Shown here: one piece after another, positions 8,708 to 16,730 of the stretch
How the letters are laid out: each line of letters opens with the position of its first letter
Position numbering within the stretch: the stretch's first letter is position 1
Assembly (NCBI GenBank): GCA_905208635.1
Contig: CAJLPX010000013.1
Location: 1 to 64,000, forward strand
Source: an uncultured Collinsella sp.
Lineage (GTDB): Bacteria; Actinomycetota; Coriobacteriia; Coriobacteriales; Coriobacteriaceae
Reading direction: 5' to 3'
DNA length: 64,000 nucleotides
Program-made: the position numbers and the translations under genes
The notes under the pieces: generated by a model
What the model saw: the letters and a program-made list of their open reading frames with translations, nothing else
Databases searched by the model: none
What the model was told of the DNA's origin: nothing

Positions 8708-9829
8708 ATGCGCACAGCAAACACGCACAAAAACATGGCACGCTGCGCTGCTACGGCAACCCTCGCTTGTGTTTTGGGCTTGGGCCTCGCGGCTCCTGCC
8801 TACGCCGATACCGCATCCGACCTTGCCGCTGCTCGTACGAAGCTCGAGCAGATCGGTACCCAAACCCAGCAGATTTACGATGAGCTCGCCACGCAGACGC
8901 AGGCGCTCGATCAGACTGCTGGCGAGATCACGCAAAAGCAGCAGGAGATCGCTGACGGTCAGGCCAAGCTCTCGACCTATGTCGCCGGCGAGTACAAAAC
9001 CGGCGGTCTGAGCCTGCTTCAGGTTCTGACCGGCGTCGATGACCTGAGCGATATGCTCAACCGTCTGTTCTACTACGGCAAAGTTTCCGATAAGCAGGCT
9101 CAGACCATTCAAGAGGTCAAGGAGCTTAAGCAGCAGCTCACCGATAAGCAGGCCGAGCAGGAGAAGAACGTCGCCACCACGCAAAAGAAGGTCGATGAGC
9201 TTAACGCCCAGCAGGCTGAAGCCCAGAGTGTCGTGAACTCCCTGGATTCACAGTTGCAGGCCGAGCTTGCTGCCGAGGCCCAGGCCAACGCCGCGCTGCA
9301 GGCTGGCATAAATGCTAGCACCGCCGAAAAGGCCACGGTGAGCAACGACACCGCCGGTACGAGCGAGAACACCAACAAGGGTGGCGGTACGACCAACGAC
9401 GGCGGCGGAAACACGCCCGCGCCCGCTCCCACTCCGCAGCCCCCGACGCCCGCTCCGGCTCCGGCTCCGGCTCCGACGCCTTCCGCACCGAGCCAGTCCG
9501 TTGACGGCGGTTCCGTTGTTTCGCGTGCCTATAGCAAGCTCGGATACGCTTACTCTTGGGGTGGCATTGGGCCGAACAGCTTTGACTGCTCCGGTTTTGT
9601 AAGCTATTGCCTCACGGGACGCTACTGCCGTCTGGGCACCACGGTCGACTTCATGGGTTGGACCCGTGTGTCCGATCCGCAACCCGGCGATGTTGTGGTT
9701 AACTCCTACCATACCGGCATCTATATCGGTAATGGTCAGATGATCCATGCTTCCGACTACAAAACGGGCGTCATCATCAGTTCCGTCGCAGCCGGTATGA
9801 ACAACAACTACATTTTCGTGCGCTACTAA
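8708..9829 (+). CDS. Secreted NlpC/P60 peptidoglycan endopeptidase with coiled-coil region
   Basis: 373 residues. A Sec signal peptide (1-33, cleavage after AYA) is followed by a long coiled-coil (about 35-200) of the kind seen in RipA and PcsB-like cell-separation hydrolases. A glycine- and asparagine-rich stretch and a Pro-Ala linker (about 237-262) lead to the NlpC/P60 domain. Catalytic residues are Cys294 in FDCSGFV, His335 in YHTGIYIG and His347. It should cleave peptide stems of peptidoglycan outside the cell, with the coiled coil keeping it inactive or docking it to a division-site partner, by analogy with relatives. AAAGG precedes the ATG. A strong terminator follows. Confidence 0.92.
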   Translation: MRTANTHKNMARCAATATLACVLGLGLAAPAYADTASDLAAARTKLEQIGTQTQQIYDELATQTQALDQTAGEITQKQQEIADGQAKLSTYVAGEYKTGGLSLLQVLTGVDDLSDMLNRLFYYGKVSDKQAQTIQEVKELKQQLTDKQAEQEKNVATTQKKVDELNAQQAEAQSVVNSLDSQLQAELAAEAQANAALQAGINASTAEKATVSNDTAGTSENTNKGGGTTNDGGGNTPAPAPTPQPPTPAPAPAPAPTPSAPSQSVDGGSVVSRAYSKLGYAYSWGGIGPNSFDCSGFVSYCLTGRYCRLGTTVDFMGWTRVSDPQPGDVVVNSYHTGIYIGNGQMIHASDYKTGVIISSVAAGMNNNYIFVRY

Positions 9830-9853
9830 GTCACTCTGTATAGCGAACGAAGG

Positions 9854-9892
9854 TGAACCTCGTGGCCTTTGAGCTGCGAGGTTCATTTTTTT
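9854..9892 (+). terminator. Intrinsic terminator after NlpC/P60 gene
   Basis: A perfect 9-bp stem TGAACCTCG (9854-9862) pairs with CGAGGTTCA (9877-9885), with a 14-nt loop and a run of T at 9886-9892. Confidence 0.9.
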
Positions 9893-9969
9893 ATGACCGT
9901 GCTCCATACATGATCCTAATGTGCTAGTTTTCAATACTAGATGCACGCTTCATCGGTGAGCAATATAGC

Positions 9970-9975
9970 TATAAT
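9970..9975 (+). promoter_or_regulatory. Candidate -10 element of degV-family gene
   Basis: A consensus TATAAT at 9970-9975 lies 30 nt before the start codon. The -35 region (CTTCAT near 9948) is weak. Confidence 0.5.
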
Positions 9976-10004
9976 GATTGAGAAGCATATAGAAAGGACC
10001 CTCT

Positions 10005-10871
10005 ATGAGCTGGGCACTTATCTCCGATTCGAGCTGTAACCTCCGCGATTGGCAACCGACCGCGCCCCATACCACCTTTGCATTTGCACCCCTCAAAATT
10101 CGAGTGGGGGAGCGCGAGTTCGTCGATGACCTCATGCTCGACGTTCACGAACTCAATTGCGCCGTGCAGGCGGAGTCGAGCGCTTCTTCGAGCGCCTGTC
10201 CGAGCGTAGGCGAGTGGACCGAACTCTTTAGGCTTGCCGACAAGACGATTTGTATGCCCATCTCGGAGGGCGTATCGGGGAGCTATAACGCCGCCGCCAC
10301 GGCACGCGATTTGGTTCTTGCCGAGGAGCCGAACCGTCAAATTCATTTGGTCAATTCACGCGGAGCCGGCGGCAAAATGGACCTGATCTTACTGCTGTTC
10401 GACCGGTATCTTGCAAGCAATCCGGATGTCTCATTCGAGGACGCTTGCGCATACTTCAATAGCCTTGAGCAGAACAGCAAAATCCTCTTCAGCTTGTGCA
10501 ATTACGAAAACCTGGCCAAAGCCGGACGTATCCCTAAGGCAGCCGGCGTCATTGCCAACAAGCTCAATATTCGCATTTTGGGCACGGCGAGTGAGGCCGG
10601 TAAAATCGAACTCGTCGGACACACGCGTGGCGAAAAGAAGATGTTCAACAAGATCATCGACACCATGGAAGCCGAGGGTTTTACGGGCGGCGAGGTCGTC
10701 ATCGACCATGTCGAGAATGAGGCAGGCGCCCAGGCACTTGCCAGCCGCATTGTGGAGCGCTGGCCCGGCTCCAAGACTATCATCATGCCCTGCAACGGCC
10801 TGGATTCCTATTACGCCGAGATGCACGGTCTTATTATCGGCTACGGCATGGACGTGGCTTCGGGCCAATAA
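10005..10871 (+). CDS. DegV-family fatty-acid-binding protein (FakB-like)
   Basis: 288 residues with the two-domain DegV fold: an N-terminal SDSSCNL motif, a CPS motif at 65-67, SEGVSGSYN near 87-95 and a C-terminal region ending in GLIIGYG. In Staphylococcus the FakB subunits of this family present fatty acids to the kinase FakA for phosphorylation and use in phospholipid synthesis. No FakA gene is in this window. AAAGGA precedes the ATG. It stands alone between a promoter-like TATAAT and a terminator shared with the convergent DUF1836 gene. Confidence 0.85.
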   Translation: MSWALISDSSCNLRDWQPTAPHTTFAFAPLKIRVGEREFVDDLMLDVHELNCAVQAESSASSSACPSVGEWTELFRLADKTICMPISEGVSGSYNAAATARDLVLAEEPNRQIHLVNSRGAGGKMDLILLLFDRYLASNPDVSFEDACAYFNSLEQNSKILFSLCNYENLAKAGRIPKAAGVIANKLNIRILGTASEAGKIELVGHTRGEKKMFNKIIDTMEAEGFTGGEVVIDHVENEAGAQALASRIVERWPGSKTIIMPCNGLDSYYAEMHGLIIGYGMDVASGQ

Positions 10872-10890
10872 AGTCCAACCAAGCAAAAAT

Positions 10891-10935
10891 ACGGGCGGGA
10901 CAAAGTGACAGATGACCCTTTGCTCCGCCCGTTTT
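10891..10935. terminator. Terminator between convergent genes
   Basis: ACGGGCGG (10891-10898) pairs with CCGCCCGT (10925-10932), and CAAAG with CTTTG inside. TTTTA follows on the plus strand, so it ends the degV-family transcript. It may also serve the convergent DUF1836 gene. Confidence 0.8.
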
Positions 10936-10944
10936 ATACGTCGG

Positions 10945-11556
10945 CTAGCTATTAAACCCATTAAACTTTAGATAGCTCATCAGGTACGCCTTCGAAACGA
11001 AGGATGAAACCGCACTGCGCACAAGCAGCGACTCACGCGTTACCTGATGCGCCGTATCGGGAACCGGCGTCTGCTCGACGGAAAACGTCGAACGAATCGA
11101 TGCCTCGAGCTGATCGACCACATAATCGAAGGCCGTCGGGGCATCGTAGCTCAAACGCTGAATGTTAAAGAGTGCCTGCACCGCAGCAATAGGTAACACC
11201 TGCTTAAAGAGGCAGATAGCGATCAGGCGGGCAATCTGCTCGCGGCCATATTGCTTTTTGACCGGAGCAGGCACCAGGCCGACCTTCACGTAGTTATTGA
11301 TCATCGATGGCGTAATGACAGGGTGCTCAACGCAAATGGACAGCGGCTCCATCCACAGCGCAACATACTCAATGACCTGGTCGCGGTAGAGCGTCACATT
11401 GGGCAACTGGTTATAGCGCGGCAGACTCAACGTATTGAGTTTACGCACGATATCGGACTGAATGAATGCATCGGGTAGCACCGTGGGCTGAATATCCTCA
11501 GGCTTAATACTGACCGACGAATCGGACATCGGAATAACGTGTTTAACGTGGTTCAT
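10945..11556 (-). CDS. DUF1836-domain protein
   Basis: 203 residues, start ATG at 11556 with GGAGG upstream. The N-terminal half has a winged-helix-like stretch, including VITPSMINNYVKVGLVPAPVKKQYGREQIARLI, which looks like a MerR-type recognition segment, and the rest is helical. This matches the DUF1836 family, small putative DNA-binding regulators common in gut Firmicutes and Coriobacteriia, of unknown function. It lies downstream of trxB on the same strand, separated from it by a strong terminator, so it probably has its own promoter near 11580-11600. Confidence 0.75.
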   Translation of the reverse strand: MNHVKHVIPMSDSSVSIKPEDIQPTVLPDAFIQSDIVRKLNTLSLPRYNQLPNVTLYRDQVIEYVALWMEPLSICVEHPVITPSMINNYVKVGLVPAPVKKQYGREQIARLIAICLFKQVLPIAAVQALFNIQRLSYDAPTAFDYVVDQLEASIRSTFSVEQTPVPDTAHQVTRESLLVRSAVSSFVSKAYLMSYLKFNGFNS

Positions 11557-11628
11557 AAAGGTCCTCCGTTCATTTTCTATATTGTATTCTAGGTTATCTA
11601 GTTTTGCATACCACATAGCCGGCAAGTA

Positions 11629-11670
11629 AAAGTGGTTGGACAACACATTGATGCATTGTCCAACCACTTT
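11629..11670 (-). terminator. Intrinsic terminator after trxB
   Basis: A perfect 15-bp stem, 11629-11643 with 11656-11670, encloses a 12-nt loop. Read on the minus strand it is followed by TTTTACTT. It ends the trxB transcript before the DUF1836 gene. Confidence 0.85.
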
Positions 11671-11710
11671 GTGTAAAGATAGCAACCTTACATAAGATAT
11701 ATTATCGTAC

Positions 11711-12649
11711 TTATCCACGGAGAAACGCGTATGCGCTCGTTGCTGCTATGGCTCCATCCGAAACAGCGGTCACAACCTGGCGTAAACGTTTGGAACGGAT
11801 ATCGCCAGCGGCAAATAAGCCAGGCGTGCGGGTGGCCATCGATTCGTCGGTCACAATACCGCCGTCGGACGCCAAATCTACCAGATGCTCTACAAGCTCA
11901 GTATGGGGCTGCGTGCCAGCAAAGACAAAAATGCCAAACGAACCAGGATCAAAGGACTCAGTGTGCATTTCACTAGTCGCATTGTCCTTGAACGTGATTG
12001 TCGTGGGCCTCGCTTCACCAGAAAGCTCAACAATACTAGTTTGGTACCTAACTGAAATATTATCTTTTGCGAGCACCTTTTGAACCACGCCATCGGGGGC
12101 ACGGAACTGATCGCGGCGCAAGACGATGGTCACGCTGCTGGCGATTTCTGACAAGAACAGGGCTTCCTCGCAGGCAGCATTGCCGCCACCGATAACATAG
12201 ACCTGTTTACCGCGAAAGAACATGCCATCGCACGTCGCGCAATACGAAACGCCACGACCGCGATACGTATCCTCGCCAACAAAACCAGCAGATCGCGGCG
12301 TTGCCCCCATGCAAGCGATAACACTCGAGGCCAGCGTATCGCCCATATCGTGATGCACCGTAAACAGCGCTTTATCGGCATCGTAATCGATACCCGTAAC
12401 CATGCTCCATGCAACCTGTGCTCCCAGGCCCTCTGCATGCTGCTGAAAACGCTCGCCGAGTTCGGCGCCACTCAAGAGCGGAATACCCGGATAGTTCTCG
12501 ACCTCATTGGTTGTGGCGATCTGCCCTCCCGACATGCCCTGTTCAATCACGGTCGTCGTTAGGTTGGCACGAGCAGCGTAAATGGCGGCAGCATAGCCCG
12601 CGGGGCCGCCACCGATAATCGCAACATCGATCGGCTGATGGGTAGTCAT
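11711..12649 (-). CDS. trxB: Thioredoxin-disulfide reductase
   Basis: 312-residue flavoenzyme of the cytoplasm that reduces thioredoxin with NADPH. The FAD-binding GGGPAG is at 13-18, the redox-active CATC at 137-140, the NADPH-binding GGGNAA at 154-159 and the terminal FAD motif GLFAAGDIR near the end. The start ATG at 12649 was chosen for AGGAGG upstream. No thioredoxin gene is adjacent. The divergent glycosyltransferase gene starts about 120 nt away. Confidence 0.95.
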   Translation of the reverse strand: MTTHQPIDVAIIGGGPAGYAAAIYAARANLTTTVIEQGMSGGQIATTNEVENYPGIPLLSGAELGERFQQHAEGLGAQVAWSMVTGIDYDADKALFTVHHDMGDTLASSVIACMGATPRSAGFVGEDTYRGRGVSYCATCDGMFFRGKQVYVIGGGNAACEEALFLSEIASSVTIVLRRDQFRAPDGVVQKVLAKDNISVRYQTSIVELSGEARPTTITFKDNATSEMHTESFDPGSFGIFVFAGTQPHTELVEHLVDLASDGGIVTDESMATRTPGLFAAGDIRSKRLRQVVTAVSDGAIAATSAYAFLRG

Positions 12650-12767
12650 GAAAAGACCTCCTGTCGAAAGATTGGCGTTCTTTGCGCTCATACCCAAATT
12701 TACGTGAACATGACACTCATGCACTACAATGATAAATCCGAGTTACAACGTCGAAGGGGAGTTATCG

Positions 12768-14069
12768 ATGGATCAGGCGCAGACGAGCGACGACGCTCCC
12801 CTGCTCACGCACAGCACTCCCCAATCGGAGCAAACAGCGCTCTTGGCTCAGCTAAAACCTCTCGTGACCATCGTGCACGCCTCGGTCGGCTCGGGCCACA
12901 AGGCCGCCGCAAATGCAATTGCGCAGGCGTTCGACCTCATTCGCGGCACCAGCGGCATCCCCGAGGATGTTGAGATTGAAGTCCTCGATATCCTTGATTT
13001 TGGACGCATTAGATTCGACGGCAATAAGACCGCGGCATCTTTTACGGGAGCCACGCGCCCCATCTACGACCTGACCTGGCGATATACGCTTACGGGACAT
13101 CTTCTCTGGGGTGGAGGCACGGCATGGTCGCGAATCATGTTCCCCGCCTTCAACGAATATATTCGTAGCCGTAGGCCCATAGCCGTGGTCGCAACGCACA
13201 TCACAGCAGCCAATGTTGCCGTGGGTGCCCGCGTAATTACGGGTATCGATTATCCGGTCATCTGTGTGCCGACCGACTACGAAGTCGAGGGCTGGTGGCC
13301 CCACAAGGACACCGATCTATTCTGTGTTGCCAACGAATTTATGGCCGAAACGCTGCGTCCGCGCAAGGTGCTCGAGACAAAGATTCGCATTACCGGCATT
13401 CCTATTCGCGCCGGATTCGACACGGATTACGATCGCGAAGAAGAGCTAGCTAAGTTCAACCTCCCCACCGACAAGACCGTCGTGCTGGTAATGGCCGGTG
13501 CCAGCTTGCCTCAACCGTACGTTCGCTTTCGCGCGGAGATGGACCGCACCCTCCCCTTCCTACGCAGTTTCGAAGACATGCACTTTGTCTTTTTGCCGGG
13601 CAAGGATAAGGAATACGCCGCCCGCCTCAAGACACTCTTCGATGCCATGAAGCTCGAAAATGTCACGGTTCTTGACTATGTCGACGATATGGCGGCCCTT
13701 ATGCACGGCTGCGACCTGGCAATTCTCAAATCGGGCGGACTCACCGTCACCGAGTGCCTATGCGCACATCTGCCGATGATCCTGCTGGGCAAATCATACG
13801 GCCAGGAAAAGGCCAACACCACGATGCTCACCGGCATGGGCGCCAGCATGCACGTCACCACGGCACGAGAGCTCATCGTAACCCTGCGCCACCTGCACGA
13901 CCATCCCGAATCACTCAAAGCCCTACTCATCAACGGCGAAGTACTACGCCGCCCCCACGCAGCCGAAGACATAGCCATCGCAACCATGGAGCTCGTAGGC
14001 AAACCCCAAAAGCGCAAACGAGCCTTCTGCCGCTTCTACTGGGGCGGAAAACCCGCGCATATCCGCTAG
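12768..14069 (+). CDS. MGDG-synthase/UgtP-like glycosyltransferase (GT28)
   Basis: 433 residues. The N-terminal domain has HASVGSGHKAAANAI (38-52), the hallmark of monogalactosyl- and processive diacylglycerol glycosyltransferases and of MurG-like GT28 enzymes. The C-terminal domain has LKSGGLTVTECLC and a nucleotide-sugar-binding pocket typical of GT-B folds. It should transfer a sugar from UDP-sugar to diacylglycerol on the inner membrane face, supplying glycolipid or a lipoteichoic-acid anchor; the sugar is not deducible. The ATG at 12768 has AGGGGAG upstream. The last residues are basic, as in membrane-associated relatives. It is followed by a gene-free repeat region. Confidence 0.88.
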   Translation: MDQAQTSDDAPLLTHSTPQSEQTALLAQLKPLVTIVHASVGSGHKAAANAIAQAFDLIRGTSGIPEDVEIEVLDILDFGRIRFDGNKTAASFTGATRPIYDLTWRYTLTGHLLWGGGTAWSRIMFPAFNEYIRSRRPIAVVATHITAANVAVGARVITGIDYPVICVPTDYEVEGWWPHKDTDLFCVANEFMAETLRPRKVLETKIRITGIPIRAGFDTDYDREEELAKFNLPTDKTVVLVMAGASLPQPYVRFRAEMDRTLPFLRSFEDMHFVFLPGKDKEYAARLKTLFDAMKLENVTVLDYVDDMAALMHGCDLAILKSGGLTVTECLCAHLPMILLGKSYGQEKANTTMLTGMGASMHVTTARELIVTLRHLHDHPESLKALLINGEVLRRPHAAEDIAIATMELVGKPQKRKRAFCRFYWGGKPAHIR

Positions 14070-14082
14070 CGTCTTTATGTCC

Positions 14083-14186
14083 GCTTACCTGCGGGAGGCC
14101 CCTATATATCATCCCATGCTCAAACATTCTCGCTTCGCTGCGAAACTGCGCGTGGGACGATATATAGGGGCCTCCCGCAGGTAAGC
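14083..14186. repeat. Palindromic element A (28-bp arms)
   Basis: A perfect 28-bp inverted repeat, 14083-14110 with 14159-14186, continues inward with TCCCA/TGGGA and encloses a core of about 40 nt. The core, read on the minus strand, is shared with elements B and C (GCAGTTTCGCAGC ... GAATGTTTGAGCA). The arms are GC-rich outside and end in TATATATC. There is no T-run, so a plain terminator is unlikely. Confidence 0.85.
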
Positions 14187-14211
14187 TGCGTTTACGTACT
14201 AGCAGCTATAC

Positions 14212-14245
14212 CAGATTCCCCTCCAGTAGAATCTGCAAAGGGGAA
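14212..14245. other. Two mutually exclusive short hairpins
   Basis: CAGATTC (14212-14218) can pair with GAATCTG (14229-14235), while TTCCCCT (14216-14222) can pair with AGGGGAA (14239-14245). The two stems share bases and exclude each other, the arrangement expected of an attenuator or switch, but no gene start lies close by. Confidence 0.4.
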
Positions 14246-14269
14246 CCAGAAAATATAAATACAGTAAGT

Positions 14270-14304
14270 CGATGCGACAAAGGAGGTGTCCCTTTATCGC
14301 ATCG
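14270..14304. other. Hairpin that buries a Shine-Dalgarno-like sequence
   Basis: CGATGCGA (14270-14277) pairs with TCGCATCG (14297-14304) and AAAGG (14279-14283) with CCTTT (14291-14295), closing a 7-nt loop. The strong ribosome-binding-like AAAGGAGGT lies within the 5' arm and loop. No plausible reading frame follows. A T-run lies about 20 nt downstream on the plus strand. Confidence 0.45.
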
Positions 14305-14345
14305 GCTTATTAGAAGAGTAAATATTTTTTTCAAGCGAGTAGCCG

Positions 14346-14448
14346 CCCGCCCGTCTCTCACACATATCGTTCCACGCGCAGTTTCGCAGCGAGCGAAGCG
14401 AAGCGAGAATGTTTGAGCATGGAATGATATGTGTTAGAGACGGGCGGG
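14346..14448. repeat. Palindromic element B (29-bp imperfect arms)
   Basis: 14346-14374 pairs with 14420-14448 over 29 positions with one C/T mismatch and one G-T wobble. The 45-nt core matches that of element A in the opposite orientation, with 9 extra bases (about GAGCGAAGC). The arms differ in sequence from those of A while staying complementary to each other. Confidence 0.85.
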
Positions 14449-14466
14449 AGGGATACGAGCGCCCCC

Positions 14467-14522
14467 GCGAGAATGTTTGAGCACGGGATGATATATAGGC
14501 CCCTCCCACTGGTGAGCGGACG
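14467..14522. repeat. Half element C of the same family
   Basis: This stretch matches the reverse complement of the left half of element A (about 14080-14132): GCGAGAATGTTTGAGCA, then GGATGATATATAGG, and ending in AGCGGAC. The partner arm is missing. It forms a distant inverted repeat with element A, so A and C bracket the whole gene-free region. Confidence 0.75.
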
Positions 14523-14529
14523 ATTGAGT

Positions 14530-14973
14530 TTAAGCGACGCCGCTGGAGCCGAAGCCTCCTTTGCCTCGATCGGTTTCGTCTAGTTCTTCTACTTCTACGA
14601 GGTTGACCGTAGGGACTTCTTGAATGACAAGCTGGGCGATGCGGTCGCCTTTGTTGATTTGGATGTTGTTCGTGGGGTCTAGGTTAATGAGGATGACTTT
14701 GAGCTCTCCTCGGTAGTGGGCGTCGATGAGGCCCGGCGTGTTGACTATAGACAGGCCCTGCTTGATGGCCAAGCCGCTGCGGGGCTGGACGAAGCCGGCG
14801 TAGCCATCGGGCAGGGCGATGGCCAGCCCCGTAGAGACCAGACGGCGTTTGAAGGGCTTCAGGACGCAGTCCTCGTTGGAGCGCAAATCCAAGCCGGCAT
14901 CAGTGGGATGGGCGTATTTGGGAAGCTCAACGGTGGGATCGAGACGCTTTATGTTGACGGTAATGTTGGACAT
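14530..14973 (-). CDS. dut: dUTP diphosphatase
   Basis: 147-residue trimeric-type dUTPase, which hydrolyses dUTP to dUMP and keeps uracil out of DNA. All five motifs are present: DAGLDL (25-30), PRSGLA (64-69), [11 protein letters not shown] (81-91), RIAQLV (111-116) and the C-terminal [10 protein letters not shown] (136-145). The gene follows nrdR by 4 nt, so the two nucleotide-metabolism genes probably form an operon with the upstream LysM gene. Confidence 0.96.
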   Translation of the reverse strand: MSNITVNIKRLDPTVELPKYAHPTDAGLDLRSNEDCVLKPFKRRLVSTGLAIALPDGYAGFVQPRSGLAIKQGLSIVNTPGLIDAHYRGELKVILINLDPTNNIQINKGDRIAQLVIQEVPTVNLVEVEELDETDRGKGGFGSSGVA

Positions 14974-14977
14974 GGAA

Positions 14978-15421
14978 TCACCTTAGCTTGTCGAGCTCTT
15001 GCAGAAACTCATCGACGTCTTTGAAATCGCGGTAGACCGAGGCAAAGCGGATGTACGCCACCTTGTCAATCTTGGCCAAGCGCTTGAGCACCATGTCACC
15101 CAACTCATGGGACGTGACGGCCGTCAGTGTGCGAGAGCGCAGCTCGACCTCGATGTCGTCGATAATCTCATTGAGCTTCTTAGTGTCGATATCGCGCTTG
15201 ATGGTGGCGCGCATCAAGCCAACGAGCAGCTTATTGCGATCGAACCGCTGCTTGGTTCCGTCTGACTTAATGACCTCGATTGGGTCTTCGCATCGCTCGA
15301 ACGTTGTAAAGCGGTAGTTACACGAGCAACATTCGCGACGGCGCTTAATGGTGTTATTTGACTCCTGCATACGGGAATCAACGACGCGGGTATGTGCCTT
15401 GCCACATTTGGGACAGCGCAT
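14978..15421 (-). CDS. nrdR: Transcriptional repressor NrdR
   Basis: 147 residues. A zinc ribbon uses Cys3, Cys6, Cys31 and Cys34, and an ATP-cone domain fills about residues 47-137. NrdR represses ribonucleotide reductase genes when dATP is abundant. Length is typical (about 150). The gene sits downstream of the LysM protein gene and upstream of dut; lexA / LysM protein / nrdR is the same order as Mycobacterium Rv2720-Rv2719c-Rv2718c. No nrd structural genes are in this window. Confidence 0.96.
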   Translation of the reverse strand: MRCPKCGKAHTRVVDSRMQESNNTIKRRRECCSCNYRFTTFERCEDPIEVIKSDGTKQRFDRNKLLVGLMRATIKRDIDTKKLNEIIDDIEVELRSRTLTAVTSHELGDMVLKRLAKIDKVAYIRFASVYRDFKDVDEFLQELDKLR

Positions 15422-15472
15422 GGTACCTCCTCTTAAACGATAACAAGGGTACCATGCGCAGCGCGATAATGA

Positions 15473-15925
15473 TTACGAACGAGTAGGAACCTTAAGATGC
15501 GCACCGGCGGCGAGCGAACCATGCTCCAGATGATTGACGTTACGGATCATGTCGGAAGTCTCTTGCGTGGAAAGGCCTTCGATTGGATATTCCTCGGCAA
15601 GAGACCAAAGAGAATCGCCAGGCTGAACGCGAATGGTCTCGTAGGTAACGTTGGAAACGGACTCGGCATACGCGGCGTGACGAGCGCTAAAGACCGACAT
15701 AGCGAGGACAAAGAAGAGCGTAAGCGCAACGGCAACGGCGACAATCGTCGGAACCTTCAGGGCAACGCGAGCCGGCGCGACTACAGCCTGTTGATTGCGA
15801 GCAGGCTTTACGGTCAAAGGCTGAAAGCCGGAGCGGCCACCCTGAACAACCGTAAAAGTGGGTTCTGCAGGCGTCTCGAGCTTAAGGGCAAGGTTTCCCT
15901 GGACCATATTCGTTGCGTTCATCAT
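15473..15925 (-). CDS. LysM membrane protein beside lexA, DivS/ChiZ/YneA-like division suppressor
   Basis: 150 residues: a cytoplasmic N-terminus of about 55, one membrane helix (about 57-80) and a LysM peptidoglycan-binding domain (about 96-147) starting RVQPGDSLWSLAEEY. This architecture and its position divergent to lexA match SOS-induced division inhibitors: YneA in Bacillus, DivS in Corynebacterium and ChiZ (Rv2719c) in Mycobacterium. LexA boxes lie in its promoter, one of them between its -35 and -10 elements, so it should be switched on by DNA damage. The ATG has GAGGAGAAC upstream; a second ATG follows directly. Its division role is inferred from architecture and context. Confidence 0.85.
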   Translation of the reverse strand: MMNATNMVQGNLALKLETPAEPTFTVVQGGRSGFQPLTVKPARNQQAVVAPARVALKVPTIVAVAVALTLFFVLAMSVFSARHAAYAESVSNVTYETIRVQPGDSLWSLAEEYPIEGLSTQETSDMIRNVNHLEHGSLAAGAHLKVPTRS

Positions 15926-15992
15926 GTTCTCCTCTCGCGTGTTTTGCTGAGAACAGTTTTATCAAGCCGCGCGGACAAAAATGTCTAGCGCG

Positions 15993-16006
15993 AGAACGAA
16001 TGTTCG
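15993..16006. promoter_or_regulatory. LexA box 1
   Basis: AGAACGAATGTTCG matches the Gram-positive and actinobacterial LexA consensus CGAACnnnnGTTCG with one change at the first base. It lies about 65 nt upstream of the LysM gene start. Confidence 0.8.
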
Positions 16007-16012
16007 GTTATT

Positions 16013-16040
16013 ATTATCTTCGAACAGTTGTTCCTGTCAA
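16013..16040 (-). promoter_or_regulatory. Promoter of the LysM gene overlapped by LexA box 2
   Basis: On the minus strand TTGACA (16035-16040) and GATAAT (16013-16018) are spaced by 16 nt. The spacer contains LexA box 2, CGAACAGTTGTTCC at 16021-16034, which differs from the consensus only in the last base. LexA bound here should block RNA polymerase. Confidence 0.8.
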
Positions 16041-16048
16041 GCAAAATT

Positions 16049-16062
16049 CGAACATTTGTTTG
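16049..16062. promoter_or_regulatory. LexA box 3
   Basis: CGAACATTTGTTTG fits CGAACnnnnGTTYG exactly. It lies 24 nt upstream of the lexA start, so it probably serves lexA autoregulation. Confidence 0.85.
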
Positions 16063-16085
16063 ACATGGGTAGAGAGGATGCCCTG

Positions 16086-16730
16086 ATGGCTCGCAAAATT
16101 ACCAAGCGTCAGCAGCAAATTTACGACTTCATCAAGGAATATCAGCAGGAGAAGGGTTATCCGCCCAGCGTGCGCGAGATGGCTTCTGCCGTGGGCCTTT
16201 CCTCCCCCAGCACTGTGCACGCCCATCTATCTGCCCTGGAGGCGCGCGGGCTACTCAAGCGCGATGCCACCAAACCGCGCGCCCTGGAACTCTTTAACGA
16301 GGACGGTTCCTCTGTCTCAATTTCTAAATCTGACGAGCCCACCGCACCTCGCGGAACGGTCTCGCTACCGCTCGTTGGTCGCGTCGCGGCAGGGATTCCC
16401 ATTCTGGCCGAGCAGAATATTGAAGACACGTTTACTATCCCGACCGAAATCGCCACTGATCAGGGTTCCTTTATCCTTGAGGTGCATGGGAGCTCAATGA
16501 TCAATGTCGGCATCTTCAATGGCGATTACATCATCGTCCGTGAACAAAAGAGTGCCATGAACGGCGAAATTGTCGTGGCCATGATTGATGGTTCAGCGAC
16601 CGTCAAGACGTTCTACAAGGAGCAGGGGCGCGTGCGCTTGCAGCCCGAGAACGACACTATGGAGCCCATCTATGCGACGAACCCCGTTATTTTGGGTAAA
16701 GTTGTCGGTTTAATGCGCCGGTTCTCGTAA
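16086..16730 (+). CDS. lexA: LexA repressor
   Basis: 214 residues. The N-terminal winged helix (1-70) has YPPSVREMASAVGLSSPSTVHAHL. The self-cleavage site is Ala102-Gly103 in RVAAGIP, and the catalytic pair is Ser137 (GSSM) and Lys174 (ATVKTF). On DNA damage RecA filaments trigger self-cleavage and release SOS genes. The start ATG at 16086 follows AGAGAGG; an in-frame ATG at 16065 is an alternative that would overlap no regulatory box. Its stop codon overlaps the start of the next gene (TAATG). Confidence 0.97.
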   Translation: MARKITKRQQQIYDFIKEYQQEKGYPPSVREMASAVGLSSPSTVHAHLSALEARGLLKRDATKPRALELFNEDGSSVSISKSDEPTAPRGTVSLPLVGRVAAGIPILAEQNIEDTFTIPTEIATDQGSFILEVHGSSMINVGIFNGDYIIVREQKSAMNGEIVVAMIDGSATVKTFYKEQGRVRLQPENDTMEPIYATNPVILGKVVGLMRRFS

